Origin: Aminipila sp963524205
GTDB lineage: Bacteria > Bacillota > Clostridia > Peptostreptococcales > Anaerovoracaceae
DNA: 64,000 nucleotides
NCBI GenBank assembly: GCA_963524205.1
Contig: CAURED010000001.1
Span: forward strand, 186,001 to 250,000
Reading direction: 5' to 3'
Below are positions 44,785 to 53,725 of the stretch, one piece after another. Within the stretch, counting starts at the first letter, position 1. The number at the start of each line of letters is the position of its first letter. Below the pieces are notes generated by a model. That model saw nothing but the letters and a program-made list of their open reading frames with translations, was not told the origin of the DNA and made no database searches. The translations under genes were made by a program, and so were the position numbers.

Positions 44785-47226
44785 TTATTTAAGCATCTGG
44801 TCATTTTGAAAAAAATCCTTCCAAGGATCATTTTCATTTACTCTTTTAAGGGCATCTTCCATATGAATACCATCTGGTGCAACTGTGTCAAGTTCATCCC
44901 AGAAGATGGGCATGGACACTCGGGCGCCCTTCCTTGCCCTTATGGAATAAGGGGCTATACTTGTGGCACCTCTGCCATTTCGAATCCAGTCAATAAAAAT
45001 TTTACCAGAGCGCTTTGCTTTTCTCACATTACTGGTGTAGCGGTCCGGCCACTTTTGCTCCATAACTTCAGCAACTCCCTTTGCAAAATCATGAAAAACA
45101 TCCCAGGTTACCACCGGTTTTAAAGGGACAACCACATGGTACCCTTTTCCGCCGCTGGTCTTTAGATATGAATTGAGAGAAAGTTCATCAAGAATACTTT
45201 TGATATCACGCGCACCCTGACGTATCCTGCTCAGCTCCATTCCTTCATCCGGATCCAAATCAAATACCATCACGTCAGGCTTATCCAGTTCCTGGACACG
45301 GCTTCCCCAAGTATGAAATTCCAGTGTGCCCATCTGTACTTCACTTATAAGTCCGGGAACTTCGTCAATATAGAAATAATCTTCTGTTTCTCCGTCACTG
45401 TTAGTAATAGGAATTGTTATGACCCCTTTACTCTCTGAACCCGGATGTTTCTTATAAAAGCACGTCTGTGATACTCCCTTTGGACAACGTACAATACTGA
45501 GAACCCGGTGATTTACATAGGGTAGCATACGATATGAAACCTTTGCATAATACTGAACCACATCAGCCTTTGTGATTATCGGTTCATCAAAGATCACCTT
45601 GTCTGGGTTTGTAATTTTTATTCCTTCAATAATAATGCTGTTTGTATTTACTTCCATGGTCTTTTCCACCTTTGTCTCAGATAATTCAAGTTGTTTTTCA
45701 TTCTCTGTTTTTTCTCTTTTTATATCCTTGGGATTCTTATCTGTTCGAAGGCCTTTAAAACTTGCCTGTCTTAACAGATTATCTTTAGTCCATTCAGCAA
45801 ATTTTATTTCTGCCACCATTGCAGGTTCAAGCCATGTAATATTTTCATTTATTCTTGCCTCAGGTGCAAGTTTAAAAGCCGAGTCCATCCGCTTTAAGTT
45901 TTCAAACTTTTCCTCTAATATTTTCATATCATCCCCGCTCATACCTGTGCCTGCACGTCCGGCGAAAACCAATTCTTGACCTTCATAGACACCAAGGAGA
46001 AGGGAACTTACCCCCATTGTTTTTTTATCAGAAAGCGTATAACCTCCAATGACGAATTCCTGCCTTTTATCACATTTGAGTTTAATCCAGTCACCGTTTC
46101 TCGTTCCGCTGTAAATAGAATTAGCCTTTTTACCCACAATCCCTTCCATACCTGTCTCACAGGCCGCTGCAAAGCTTTCCTTTCCATTTCCTCTGATATA
46201 ACGGCTGTAGTAGAGTTTTGGGGGAGCATTCTTCATCAAAGTTTCAAGGATTTTTTTTCTGTCAATCAAAGGATATCCTCGAAGATCTTTGCCATCCAAC
46301 GCAAGAATATCAAAGACAACGTAAGTTAGATTTTTGCTTGCTGGGTTTTTAGTATAATTTTGTAAAGCCTGAAAATCCGTCTTGCCTGACGAGTCGGTGA
46401 TTACCATTTCTCCATCTAGAACCACAGCCCTTCCAGCAGAAAAATCAATAAGTGAATCAGCAATGTCATGAAACTGTCTCTTATAATCATTGCTATTTCT
46501 AGTCATAAGTCGAACGTTGTTACCTTCCACAAATGCCATGATTCGATAACCGTCATATTTTAGTTCATAGAGCCAATCTTCACTATCAGGAATCTTATTG
46601 ACTAGTTTGGCCAGCTGTACATCTGCTTTACTGAAGGGATTTCTTACGATTTTTTCCTCTTCCCCTTTCTCAATTCCTTCCATAGTACGCCCAGTTCGGA
46701 TACTGGTAGTGAATTCGGATATGCCATCATCCATTTTAGCGTGCTCATCTTTTTCTTTCAGCAGAAGCCAGTTATTTGATTTCTCATCAGATTTTGATTT
46801 CCACCGAACCAGAGCCCACTTTCCTTTCAACCGTTTTCCATTCAGTGCAAACTTGAGTTCACCTTTTCGGAGCCCTTCTTCTACATTTCCATACGGTTCC
46901 CAGAAACCTTCATCCCAAAGCATGACCACACCACCACCGTATTCCCCCTTGGGAATAGTTCCTTCAAAGTTTCTGTATTCCAATGGATGATCCTCCACCT
47001 TTACAGCGAGTCTCTTGTCATGAGTATTATAAGTAGGACCCTTGGGCACCGCCCAGCTCAAAAGCGCTCCCATCCATTCCAAACGCAAATCATAATGGTC
47101 GTTTCGGGCCATATGGTGCTGTACTACAAATTTAAGATATTCTTCAGAGTCTTCTGTTTTTCCTTCAGGCTCAAAAGTCTTCTGAAAATTTCTTTTTTTA
47201 TTATATTCGTATAAATTTCCAACCAT
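44785..47226 (-). CDS. ligD: LigD: multifunctional non-homologous end-joining ligase
   Basis: An 813-residue three-domain enzyme in the order phosphoesterase, ligase, polymerase. The phosphoesterase domain (about 10-190) has HHMARNDHYDLRLE and PKGEYGGG. The ATP-dependent ligase domain (about 205-500) has the adenylation lysine in ELKYDGYR and VLDGEMV. The primase-type polymerase domain (about 540-810) has VFDLDPDEG and TSGGKGYHVVVPL. It repairs double-strand breaks with Ku, often in spores or stationary cells. The gene starts five bases after ku and has a weak ribosome-binding site, so it is likely translationally coupled. Confidence 0.97.
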   Translation of the reverse strand: MVGNLYEYNKKRNFQKTFEPEGKTEDSEEYLKFVVQHHMARNDHYDLRLEWMGALLSWAVPKGPTYNTHDKRLAVKVEDHPLEYRNFEGTIPKGEYGGGVVMLWDEGFWEPYGNVEEGLRKGELKFALNGKRLKGKWALVRWKSKSDEKSNNWLLLKEKDEHAKMDDGISEFTTSIRTGRTMEGIEKGEEEKIVRNPFSKADVQLAKLVNKIPDSEDWLYELKYDGYRIMAFVEGNNVRLMTRNSNDYKRQFHDIADSLIDFSAGRAVVLDGEMVITDSSGKTDFQALQNYTKNPASKNLTYVVFDILALDGKDLRGYPLIDRKKILETLMKNAPPKLYYSRYIRGNGKESFAAACETGMEGIVGKKANSIYSGTRNGDWIKLKCDKRQEFVIGGYTLSDKKTMGVSSLLLGVYEGQELVFAGRAGTGMSGDDMKILEEKFENLKRMDSAFKLAPEARINENITWLEPAMVAEIKFAEWTKDNLLRQASFKGLRTDKNPKDIKREKTENEKQLELSETKVEKTMEVNTNSIIIEGIKITNPDKVIFDEPIITKADVVQYYAKVSYRMLPYVNHRVLSIVRCPKGVSQTCFYKKHPGSESKGVITIPITNSDGETEDYFYIDEVPGLISEVQMGTLEFHTWGSRVQELDKPDVMVFDLDPDEGMELSRIRQGARDIKSILDELSLNSYLKTSGGKGYHVVVPLKPVVTWDVFHDFAKGVAEVMEQKWPDRYTSNVRKAKRSGKIFIDWIRNGRGATSIAPYSIRARKGARVSMPIFWDELDTVAPDGIHMEDALKRVNENDPWKDFFQNDQMLK

Positions 47227-47231
47227 AAGGA

Positions 47232-48005
47232 TTATGCCATTTCTCTCTCTTTTTTCGCTTTCTCCACACTAGCCTTAAGAGCATCCATCAAGTCGATGAC
47301 TTTACCTGTACTATCAGGTTCTGCCGCCACAATCTCCTTACCGGAAATTTTTGTCTCAATAAGAACACGAAGTCTCTCTTGGTATTCATCCTTATATTTG
47401 GAAGGATCAAAAGGCGTATCCATAGAATCAATGAGCATTTTAGCCATATTCATCTCCTGCTCAGATACTTCAGGCTTAATGTACTGTCTTTGAAGTTCTT
47501 TAATATCCTCGGCGTAGAACATAGTAGAAATGAGAATACCGTCTTCCCGAGGAATTATTGCCATCAGTGTGTCCTTAGTGCCCATAACCGTTTTGCCTAT
47601 GGCTATCTTCTGTTGAGCCATCAATGCATTACGAAGAAGCTCGAAGGCTTTTTCTCCTCCTGTCTCTGGTACAGCCTGATATGTTTTTTCATAGTAAACT
47701 GGGGAAATCTGATTTAGCTGGGCGAAATGAAGGATTTGAATGGATTTTTCTTTTTCTGTTTTAATCTTTTCAATCTCATCATCTGTAACGACCACATACT
47801 TATCCTTATCATACTCGAATCCTTTTACAATGTCTCCCGAAGTAATCTCTTTGCCACAGTGAGCACAGGTCTTCTTATAACGGATTCGGCTGCTATCTTC
47901 CTTATGAAGCTGATTGAAATGGATGTCATTGTCCTGAGTAGTCGTATGCATTGCAATGGGAATGGCCACCATGCCGAAAGTTATTACCGATTTACGTGAT
48001 ATCAT
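47232..48005 (-). CDS. ku: Ku DNA-end-binding protein
   Basis: A 257-residue bacterial Ku. Start MISRKSVITFGMVAIPI with GGAGG ten bases upstream; an earlier TTG-started frame was rejected. Ku-core motifs include HKEDSSRIRYKKTCAHCGKE (the family C-x2-C pair), GFEYDKDKYVVVTDDE and KTVMGTKDTLMAIIP. The C-terminal tail is short and basic (VEKAKKERE). It forms a homodimer ring on DNA ends and recruits LigD, encoded next. Confidence 0.97.
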   Translation of the reverse strand: MISRKSVITFGMVAIPIAMHTTTQDNDIHFNQLHKEDSSRIRYKKTCAHCGKEITSGDIVKGFEYDKDKYVVVTDDEIEKIKTEKEKSIQILHFAQLNQISPVYYEKTYQAVPETGGEKAFELLRNALMAQQKIAIGKTVMGTKDTLMAIIPREDGILISTMFYAEDIKELQRQYIKPEVSEQEMNMAKMLIDSMDTPFDPSKYKDEYQERLRVLIETKISGKEIVAAEPDSTGKVIDLMDALKASVEKAKKEREMA

Positions 48006-48081
48006 AGTAGAAACACCTCCTAAAAGTATTGTTTCCAACTAAATTGTAAGTATTCACCCTACATAACTCTATGGATTACTT

Positions 48082-48609
48082 TCAACATTTCCAGTTGATT
48101 TTGGCCGGATTTGCTTCATTTTCCACTGCAAGGGCATTCAAAGCATCCAGCATACGTCCGCATTCATCAGCAGCACATTGCTCCAGTTTGTCCCAGGGAG
48201 CACTGGTTCCAAGAGTGTCATATGCAACTGCCAATGCTCCATAAAATGCGAGTCCCACACAATGACCTGCAGCGTGAATAGTAGACGCAGATTGTCCGAT
48301 TGCCCTGGCAGCAGCTTGTGCAGCAGGGTTTTCTTCAGCTTCACGGGCAGCCCCATGGCACTGAAGAATTTCTGTTTTAGCCTGGGGCAGTTTTATTTCT
48401 CCTGCTAACCACTCACGGGCGGCATTTATTGCATTTTGTGGACGCAGATCATCCGGATAGTACTTGCTGAACAAGGGCACTAAAATTTGCTCTGAATAAT
48501 CAAGCGCCCAAGTTGCAAGTGTAACCTTACTTTGTGTTTCAATTATTTTTACAATTGACTGAATATATGGTGCATTCCAGTCACTTAGCATTTTCCGTGC
48601 TTTTGGCAT
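48082..48609 (-). CDS. Imm-5-like putative immunity-type protein
   Basis: A 175-residue helical protein that starts MPKARKMLSDWNAPYIQSI and continues with ALDYSEQILVPLF, LRPQNAINAAREWLAGE, and AIGQSASTIHAAGHCVGLAF followed by YGALAVAYDT. I recognise this as the family annotated as putative immunity protein (Imm-5-like); no toxin gene is adjacent, so an immunity role is unsupported here. The start has GGAGG five bases upstream. It is 77 bases before ku in the same direction but may be separately transcribed. Confidence 0.65.
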   Translation of the reverse strand: MPKARKMLSDWNAPYIQSIVKIIETQSKVTLATWALDYSEQILVPLFSKYYPDDLRPQNAINAAREWLAGEIKLPQAKTEILQCHGAAREAEENPAAQAAARAIGQSASTIHAAGHCVGLAFYGALAVAYDTLGTSAPWDKLEQCAADECGRMLDALNALAVENEANPAKINWKC

Positions 48610-48818
48610 ACTTATCCTCCTATTTGCATAAAAACACAATTTTTCTTATCATCATCTATAGTATTATCCGCTCCCATGATTTTTTTATCATAGCAATAAC
48701 AAAAATTTGTTATTATAAATTCCATTTGCTTATTGTACTCAACAATTATATTATTTTCTATATCATAATTAATAACTGCAATATGTAAATAGACCGAACT
48801 CAAACTTCCTGTAAGAAA

Positions 48819-49169
48819 TCAGCCTACTCTAGTGCCATTGGGAACATACTTTTCCGGCTGTGCTAAAACTGGGGTAATTCCATCTACATATCCTATGTCA
48901 AACAACATACCTTCAGATACTTCCCCAAACATCTTCTTAGGCTCTAAGTTCAGAACAAATAAAGCTTGTTTACCTTCGACTTCTTTTACATTTGTCCTTT
49001 CCTTCTTCATACCTACTAATATTTTTCTTGTGAAATCGCCAAAGTCTACCAGCAAGCTAACCATCTTATCAGATTTGGCAATATCTTCAACAGAAACAAT
49101 TGTTCCAACGCGTATATCAATTTTTTCAAGTAAATCTATATCGATAGTTGGTTTAATTTCAGCTGCCAT
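48819..49169 (-). CDS. tRNA-binding OB-fold protein (CsaA/MetG C-domain-like)
   Basis: A 116-residue stand-alone EMAP/tRNA-binding domain: the IDIRVGTIVSVEDI opening strand, DKMVSLLVDFGD, ALFVLNLEPKKMFGEVSEGM, and the PNGTRVG end. Similar proteins are CsaA-like chaperones or free homologues of the C-terminal domain of methionyl-tRNA synthetase. Length matches a single OB fold. AAGGAGG precedes the start. No functional partner is next to it. Confidence 0.88.
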   Translation of the reverse strand: MAAEIKPTIDIDLLEKIDIRVGTIVSVEDIAKSDKMVSLLVDFGDFTRKILVGMKKERTNVKEVEGKQALFVLNLEPKKMFGEVSEGMLFDIGYVDGITPVLAQPEKYVPNGTRVG

Positions 49170-49341
49170 TAAGTTCCTCCTTATACAAATATGCTTCTAT
49201 TGCCTGTCAAAATAAGTACTATATTGAATGCAAAGAGCATATTGTTCTCATCTTTAAATAACCGTATCATAACCCATTATTCTTGTCAAAATTAGTTTAC
49301 TGTCCAACTTCCAAAGGGAATTAAATCAAGGCTAAATCATA

Positions 49342-49983
49342 TTAAAACCCTAAAGCTTTTGCCACAATAATTACCTTTATCCTGTCTTTTACAAATTGCC
49401 CTGTTATAGTGACAAAATCATTGCATATTCTATTTGGGCTTTTACAATCTACACAACGCCCTAATTTTGTACATGGCGTATCCTTATTTAGGCGCTTCGC
49501 ATCAATTGGAGCCGCATAATTTCTTACTCTTTTTTCAGCCTCTTCTCTATTTGGAACCAACTTATTTATACCAGCAACAATGATAACTTGTTTTGGTCCA
49601 TATATCATTGGAGCTACTCTGCTTCCATTTCCATCAATATTATATAATTGTCCATCCTCTGTTAAAGCATTCGTGCTGCATAAAAATGTGTCAGCAGAAA
49701 AGTTTTGTATATAGATATTCTTTTTTTCTTCACTAGTAATACCCTCTCTATACTTATCTAGAAAAGTATAGTTTCCATTACGTAAAAAATCCAGCACACC
49801 GGTTTCCAAAAGTGTAATGGAATCACCTACTCCCACAACAGAATTCTCCTCAATAAGTTCATTAATGACTTGGAGTAACTCGTCTTCATTCTTTACGAAA
49901 ATACCTTTCATATTATTTTTTTGCAATGCATTGATAGCTTTTTCAACGTGTTTATCAACAAACCAAGAAACATTTTTATCCAT
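49342..49983 (-). CDS. LUD-domain (LutC/DUF162-like) protein
   Basis: A 213-residue protein of the LUD fold: VGVGDSITLLETGVLDFL, FLCSTNALTEDGQLYNIDG and GPKQVIIVAGINKLV. The C-terminal segment has four cysteines (CTKLGRCVDCKSPNRIC), which may bind a metal or cluster. The family is linked to lactate utilisation, but this short single-gene form, common in clostridia, has no fixed function. GAGG precedes the start. Its promoter contains a LexA-like box. Confidence 0.88.
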   Translation of the reverse strand: MDKNVSWFVDKHVEKAINALQKNNMKGIFVKNEDELLQVINELIEENSVVGVGDSITLLETGVLDFLRNGNYTFLDKYREGITSEEKKNIYIQNFSADTFLCSTNALTEDGQLYNIDGNGSRVAPMIYGPKQVIIVAGINKLVPNREEAEKRVRNYAAPIDAKRLNKDTPCTKLGRCVDCKSPNRICNDFVTITGQFVKDRIKVIIVAKALGF

Positions 49984-50024
49984 TAAATTTCCTCTTATTA
50001 ATCTTTATAATCTATATATTTTAT

Positions 50025-50060
50025 ATCATAGCATAAAAAAACATTTAGAACAAGCGTTCT
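50025..50060 (-). promoter_or_regulatory. LUD-gene promoter with LexA/SOS-like box
   Basis: On the minus strand a -10 TATGAT (50025-50030) and a -35-like TTGTTC 17 bases away. The -35 lies within AGAACAAGCGTTCT (50047-50060, plus strand), a perfect GAAC-RNRY-GTTC core of the Gram-positive LexA site. Between this and the small membrane-protein gene (to 50211) I see only a possible promoter near 50170. Confidence 0.45.
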
Positions 50061-50211
50061 ATTGTCATCTATTTTCTAAAAACCGGCTTTATCAAACCAT
50101 ACCTATACCATCATTTTGATTTTTAAATACGTTGTTTATACAAAAATGTCGTGTTTTTTGTAGCAATTTGCGGTAAAATATATATAGAAGTTTATAAAAG
50201 GAGTATACAAT

Positions 50212-50577
50212 ATGCACATAACAAAATGGATTATAATTTTAGTAGTCTTAATCTTAGCGATTATAGGTCTTATATTCTACTTACGTATCAGAAGAAAAAA
50301 ACTGCATCAAATGTTTCAGCAAGTTTTTGAATCATCTAAACAAGTACCAAAACAAAAGAAACATAATTTTATTCTTTTTATGTTTAAAGAAAGTATTATT
50401 TCTGCAAAAAACAAGAACGCTAATCCTCAAAGCAGAATGAGTAACCCAAAATTCTTAGAATTACAACTCGTACAAATGGGGAGCATTCTAAAAGATCCAT
50501 CAAAAGTAACAGATAAAAATATGAAGCGAGCACTTCAAATGTATGATGCATACTTTCAGTGGGAAAAATCAAAATAG
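50212..50577 (+). CDS. Small single-span membrane protein, unknown function
   Basis: A 121-residue protein with one N-terminal membrane helix (IIILVVLILAIIGLIFYL) followed by a basic stop-transfer (RIRRKKLHQ). The remaining about 90 residues are mostly helical and cytoplasmic by the positive-inside rule, with FILFMFKESI and KNMKRALQMYDAYFQWEK. I recognise no family. AAGGAG lies eight bases before the ATG. It is monocistronic, followed by an 8- to 9-bp GC-rich hairpin (50597-50632) with no T-run. The LexA-like box lies 150 bases upstream, but it faces the divergent gene. Confidence 0.75.
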   Translation: MHITKWIIILVVLILAIIGLIFYLRIRRKKLHQMFQQVFESSKQVPKQKKHNFILFMFKESIISAKNKNANPQSRMSNPKFLELQLVQMGSILKDPSKVTDKNMKRALQMYDAYFQWEKSK

Positions 50578-50770
50578 ACTAATGTCACATTTATAAGGAC
50601 AGCCGCCTTTATTTAAAAGGTTACGGCTGTCCTCATAGTATCTAACATCAAGTTTCCAGTCTTGTCCTTGGTCCGCTATACTTGACCTGCTATGTTGATT
50701 AATGATATTTCATTTCTAAATGATTCATTACTTTTCAAGTATATTTTTTTCATACTTATTACTGTATATG

Positions 50771-51853
50771 CTATAATTTTGGTATTAGTTTCTTTACTTT
50801 AGTATATTTTAATAGCATATGTGTAATTATTACTACAATAAACCCAATGCCCACAGCTTCATAATCTACCAGTCTATTAGAGCCAATGATAAGCATACTC
50901 CATCCATATATTATCCATTGAAAAACATAAAAACCTGTAACATTACTACTCCAAAAATAAATTATATTTAGGAATCTATTCAGCTTTTTTGCGTTAAGTT
51001 TTATTACAATGTAATCACACAGGACTATCCATAAAAATACGAAACTTATCATCAAAAAATGGATATTTAATCCACTTCTATAGTAGTCTCCTATTGGGAA
51101 TATTCCTAGCGTTGAAATCCCTGTGACACCTAAAATTATCCCCGCTATTACAAGCCATTTCTTCATATTCTTTTCCATTTTTTCTGCCTGAAAGTATTTG
51201 CTTAAATACATACCTAAAAGGAAATACACGCTCCATGGAAACAGGGGAAAATCTATAATTTCTGAAGCCCCCCATAAAGGTGTAAAGATTAGCAGATTAT
51301 CTTTAAGTCCCCATAAATAAGGAGATATAAGCAGTATGAATATGCTCAGTAATGGAAGCATATACCTATTATTTGCATATTTTTTAAAAAAAGAGAAAAA
51401 AACAAGTGACAATCCTGCCAATTGAAAAATATCTACTGTAAATAATAGATAAAATGAATAATTTATAATCTCATGAGAGCTTCCTGTCACCATTTGGAAC
51501 ATATCCTCAGCAAAACTCTTTGATATTCCTGTTACTAACAAGGGAAGCGTAAATCTTAGTAAATTAAGTACATATCCAAAAGCAAACAATTTAACGCCAC
51601 GTATCACATTTTGTTTTACAGTTTTCTTAGATTTTACAAGAAAAATACCCATAATAAAAACAAATACTGGTGCAGCTGGAGCAGTCCCTAGCGCTATAAA
51701 GATATTGCCTATAATCGTGTTGCCTTCCCCCCCACTTCTTTCATGTATAATCATCGCATGCTGCATGATCATAAAAAATACAGCAAGTCCTCTAGCAAAA
51801 TCCAAATAAAAAATGCGTTCTGATTTTAAAATATTGGCAGTCTCTTTTCTCAT
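50771..51853 (-). CDS. Polytopic membrane protein, DUF1624/acyltransferase-3-like
   Basis: A 360-residue protein with about ten membrane helices. The N-terminal motif RIFYLDFARGLAVFFMIMQH, with the His near the end of TM1, is the signature of heparan-alpha-glucosaminide N-acetyltransferase-like (DUF1624) and related acyltransferases. The start MRKETANIL was chosen after GGAGGGG. It lies 36 bases after the ABC pair, so it is probably third in that operon; perhaps it modifies a cell-envelope molecule related to the exporter's function (inference). Confidence 0.78.
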   Translation of the reverse strand: MRKETANILKSERIFYLDFARGLAVFFMIMQHAMIIHERSGGEGNTIIGNIFIALGTAPAAPVFVFIMGIFLVKSKKTVKQNVIRGVKLFAFGYVLNLLRFTLPLLVTGISKSFAEDMFQMVTGSSHEIINYSFYLLFTVDIFQLAGLSLVFFSFFKKYANNRYMLPLLSIFILLISPYLWGLKDNLLIFTPLWGASEIIDFPLFPWSVYFLLGMYLSKYFQAEKMEKNMKKWLVIAGIILGVTGISTLGIFPIGDYYRSGLNIHFLMISFVFLWIVLCDYIVIKLNAKKLNRFLNIIYFWSSNVTGFYVFQWIIYGWSMLIIGSNRLVDYEAVGIGFIVVIITHMLLKYTKVKKLIPKL

Positions 51854-51889
51854 AAACCCCTCCATGGTTAGCCTGATTTTCAATTTTTC

Positions 51890-53725
51890 TCACTTGCTCC
51901 TATATGCAAACTGATTATTATATATTTCACTATACAATCCATTTTTCAATAATAATTCATCGTGACTGCCTTGTTCCATAATGTCACCATGATCCATAAC
52001 CAATATTTTATCTGCATTTTTTATAGTAGATAATCTATGCGCTATAATAAAGCTTGTTCGTCCCTTCATCAGGTTATCCATAGCATTTTGTATCTGCAAT
52101 TCTGTGCGCGTGTCTACGCTTGAAGTTGCTTCATCCAAGATTAAAATACAGGGGTTAGCCAAAATAGCACGTGCAATACATAAAAGCTGCTTTTGTCCTT
52201 GCGATATGGATGAGTTTTCATCATTTAAAATAGTATCGTACCCTTCGGGAAGAGCCCTTATGAAATAATCCGCTCTGGCAAGTTTCGCTGCTTCTTGAAT
52301 TTCTGAAAACAAAGCCCCATCTCTGCCGTATGCAATATTGTCTTTTACACTACCGTCAAAAATCCAAGAATCCTGCAAAACCATTCCAAATAAAGAGCGT
52401 AGATGGCTTCTTTTTAAGTCTGTTATGTCGATACCATCGATCTTAATTTTTCCGCTGTTCAAATCATAAAATCTCATCAGCAGGTTAACAAGCGTTGTCT
52501 TTCCCGCACCGGTTGGTCCTACAACAGCAACCTTTTGACCGGCTGTTATACTTAAATCTATACCGGTCATCAACAATTTCTTATCATATCCAAACTTTAC
52601 GCTCTCAAAGCAAATATTTCCTTTGGGGTTTACTATTATTTCACAATCCTCAGAATCTGCTTGCTCCGCTTCTTCATCTAAAATCTCAAATACACGTTCT
52701 GCTGAAGCAATCGCCGCCTGCATAGAATTAAGAATATATGCTGCCTCAGTAAGCGGTTCTGACGCCTGATCCACATATTGAAAAAATGCCTGTATCATTC
52801 CTATGGATAATCGTCCTTGAATAACAAATACCGCGCCGATAACTGCTATCAGCACATATCCTATTTGATTCATTAAGCGAATAAAAGGGTTAATCACATA
52901 GGTAATAAATTGTGCTTTTTTCTCAGCAGCATATAATTCCTCGTTGGACAGCTCAACTTTTTTTTTGATTTCATCTTCCATATTAAAGGTTTTTATCACT
53001 ATCTGACCAGTAAAATATTCTTCTATCTGTCCATTGAATCTTCCTAACGATTCTTGCCTGTCGGCAAAATATTTTATGCTTCTTTTTCCAATGATGAAGG
53101 TAGCCGCAACTCCCAAGATAATCGTGAGAATAGCAATTAGCATTAATACCCAATTAATAAAAAACATGAGAGCAACAGCACCTATAATTGTTAATACCGC
53201 CGTTATAAACTGCATCATTCCAGTCTGTAAGGTTTCTGATACCTTTTCTAAATCGTTTGATACTCTACTTAGAATCTCGCCCTTTATATGCGTATCAAAA
53301 TATTTTAAAGGAAGTGTTTTCAGCTTTTCACTGATCTCCTTCCTTATGGATAATACCAATTTCTGAGATACGGTAGCCATTATATTTTGCTGTATATAGC
53401 TTGATAAAGCAGATACTAAATAGATTGTCAAAAGCAGCAGGGAAAGTTTTTTTATAACATCAAACTGTATATGGAAGTTTCCAGAAACAGATATGTTTTT
53501 TACACCTTGATAAATTGTATCAATGGCCTTACTAAAGATTAACGGAGCTGTCATTGTAAATGCTAAGCTGATAACAGCAAATAATATAACAACAATTAAT
53601 TTCCATTTTTGCTCGAGTAGTTTCGCAAATAATCTTTTAAGCGTTTTCTTTGAATCTTTTGCTTTGTCCACTGACATATCTGTATCAAAAGAAATAGCTT
53701 CTTTTGAGTTTTCTTCATTTAGCAT
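51890..53725 (-). CDS. ABC exporter half, canonical ATPase (second heterodimer)
   Basis: A 611-residue half-transporter with an about 40-residue charged N-terminal tail, six membrane helices, Walker A GPTGAGKTT, signature ISQGQKQLL, catalytic-Glu Walker B LILDEATSSVD and switch His IAHRLST. It overlaps the upstream subunit by 7 bases. It is a paralogue of the 40545-42392 subunit, sharing the same atypical signature (no second Gly) paired with a degenerate partner. Substrate is unknown; control by MerR and linkage to an acyltransferase-like gene set it apart from the first pair. Confidence 0.94.
   Translation of the reverse strand: MLNEENSKEAISFDTDMSVDKAKDSKKTLKRLFAKLLEQKWKLIVVILFAVISLAFTMTAPLIFSKAIDTIYQGVKNISVSGNFHIQFDVIKKLSLLLLTIYLVSALSSYIQQNIMATVSQKLVLSIRKEISEKLKTLPLKYFDTHIKGEILSRVSNDLEKVSETLQTGMMQFITAVLTIIGAVALMFFINWVLMLIAILTIILGVAATFIIGKRSIKYFADRQESLGRFNGQIEEYFTGQIVIKTFNMEDEIKKKVELSNEELYAAEKKAQFITYVINPFIRLMNQIGYVLIAVIGAVFVIQGRLSIGMIQAFFQYVDQASEPLTEAAYILNSMQAAIASAERVFEILDEEAEQADSEDCEIIVNPKGNICFESVKFGYDKKLLMTGIDLSITAGQKVAVVGPTGAGKTTLVNLLMRFYDLNSGKIKIDGIDITDLKRSHLRSLFGMVLQDSWIFDGSVKDNIAYGRDGALFSEIQEAAKLARADYFIRALPEGYDTILNDENSSISQGQKQLLCIARAILANPCILILDEATSSVDTRTELQIQNAMDNLMKGRTSFIIAHRLSTIKNADKILVMDHGDIMEQGSHDELLLKNGLYSEIYNNQFAYRSK

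Noticed and set aside
49176..49212. TTGACA-N17-TGTATA as promoter of the tRNA-binding protein gene
   Set aside because: Transcription would start at or after the ribosome-binding site, so it cannot serve as the normal promoter.
50597..50632. GC-rich 9-bp hairpin after the small membrane protein
   Set aside because: No T-run follows on either strand, so I did not list it as a terminator.
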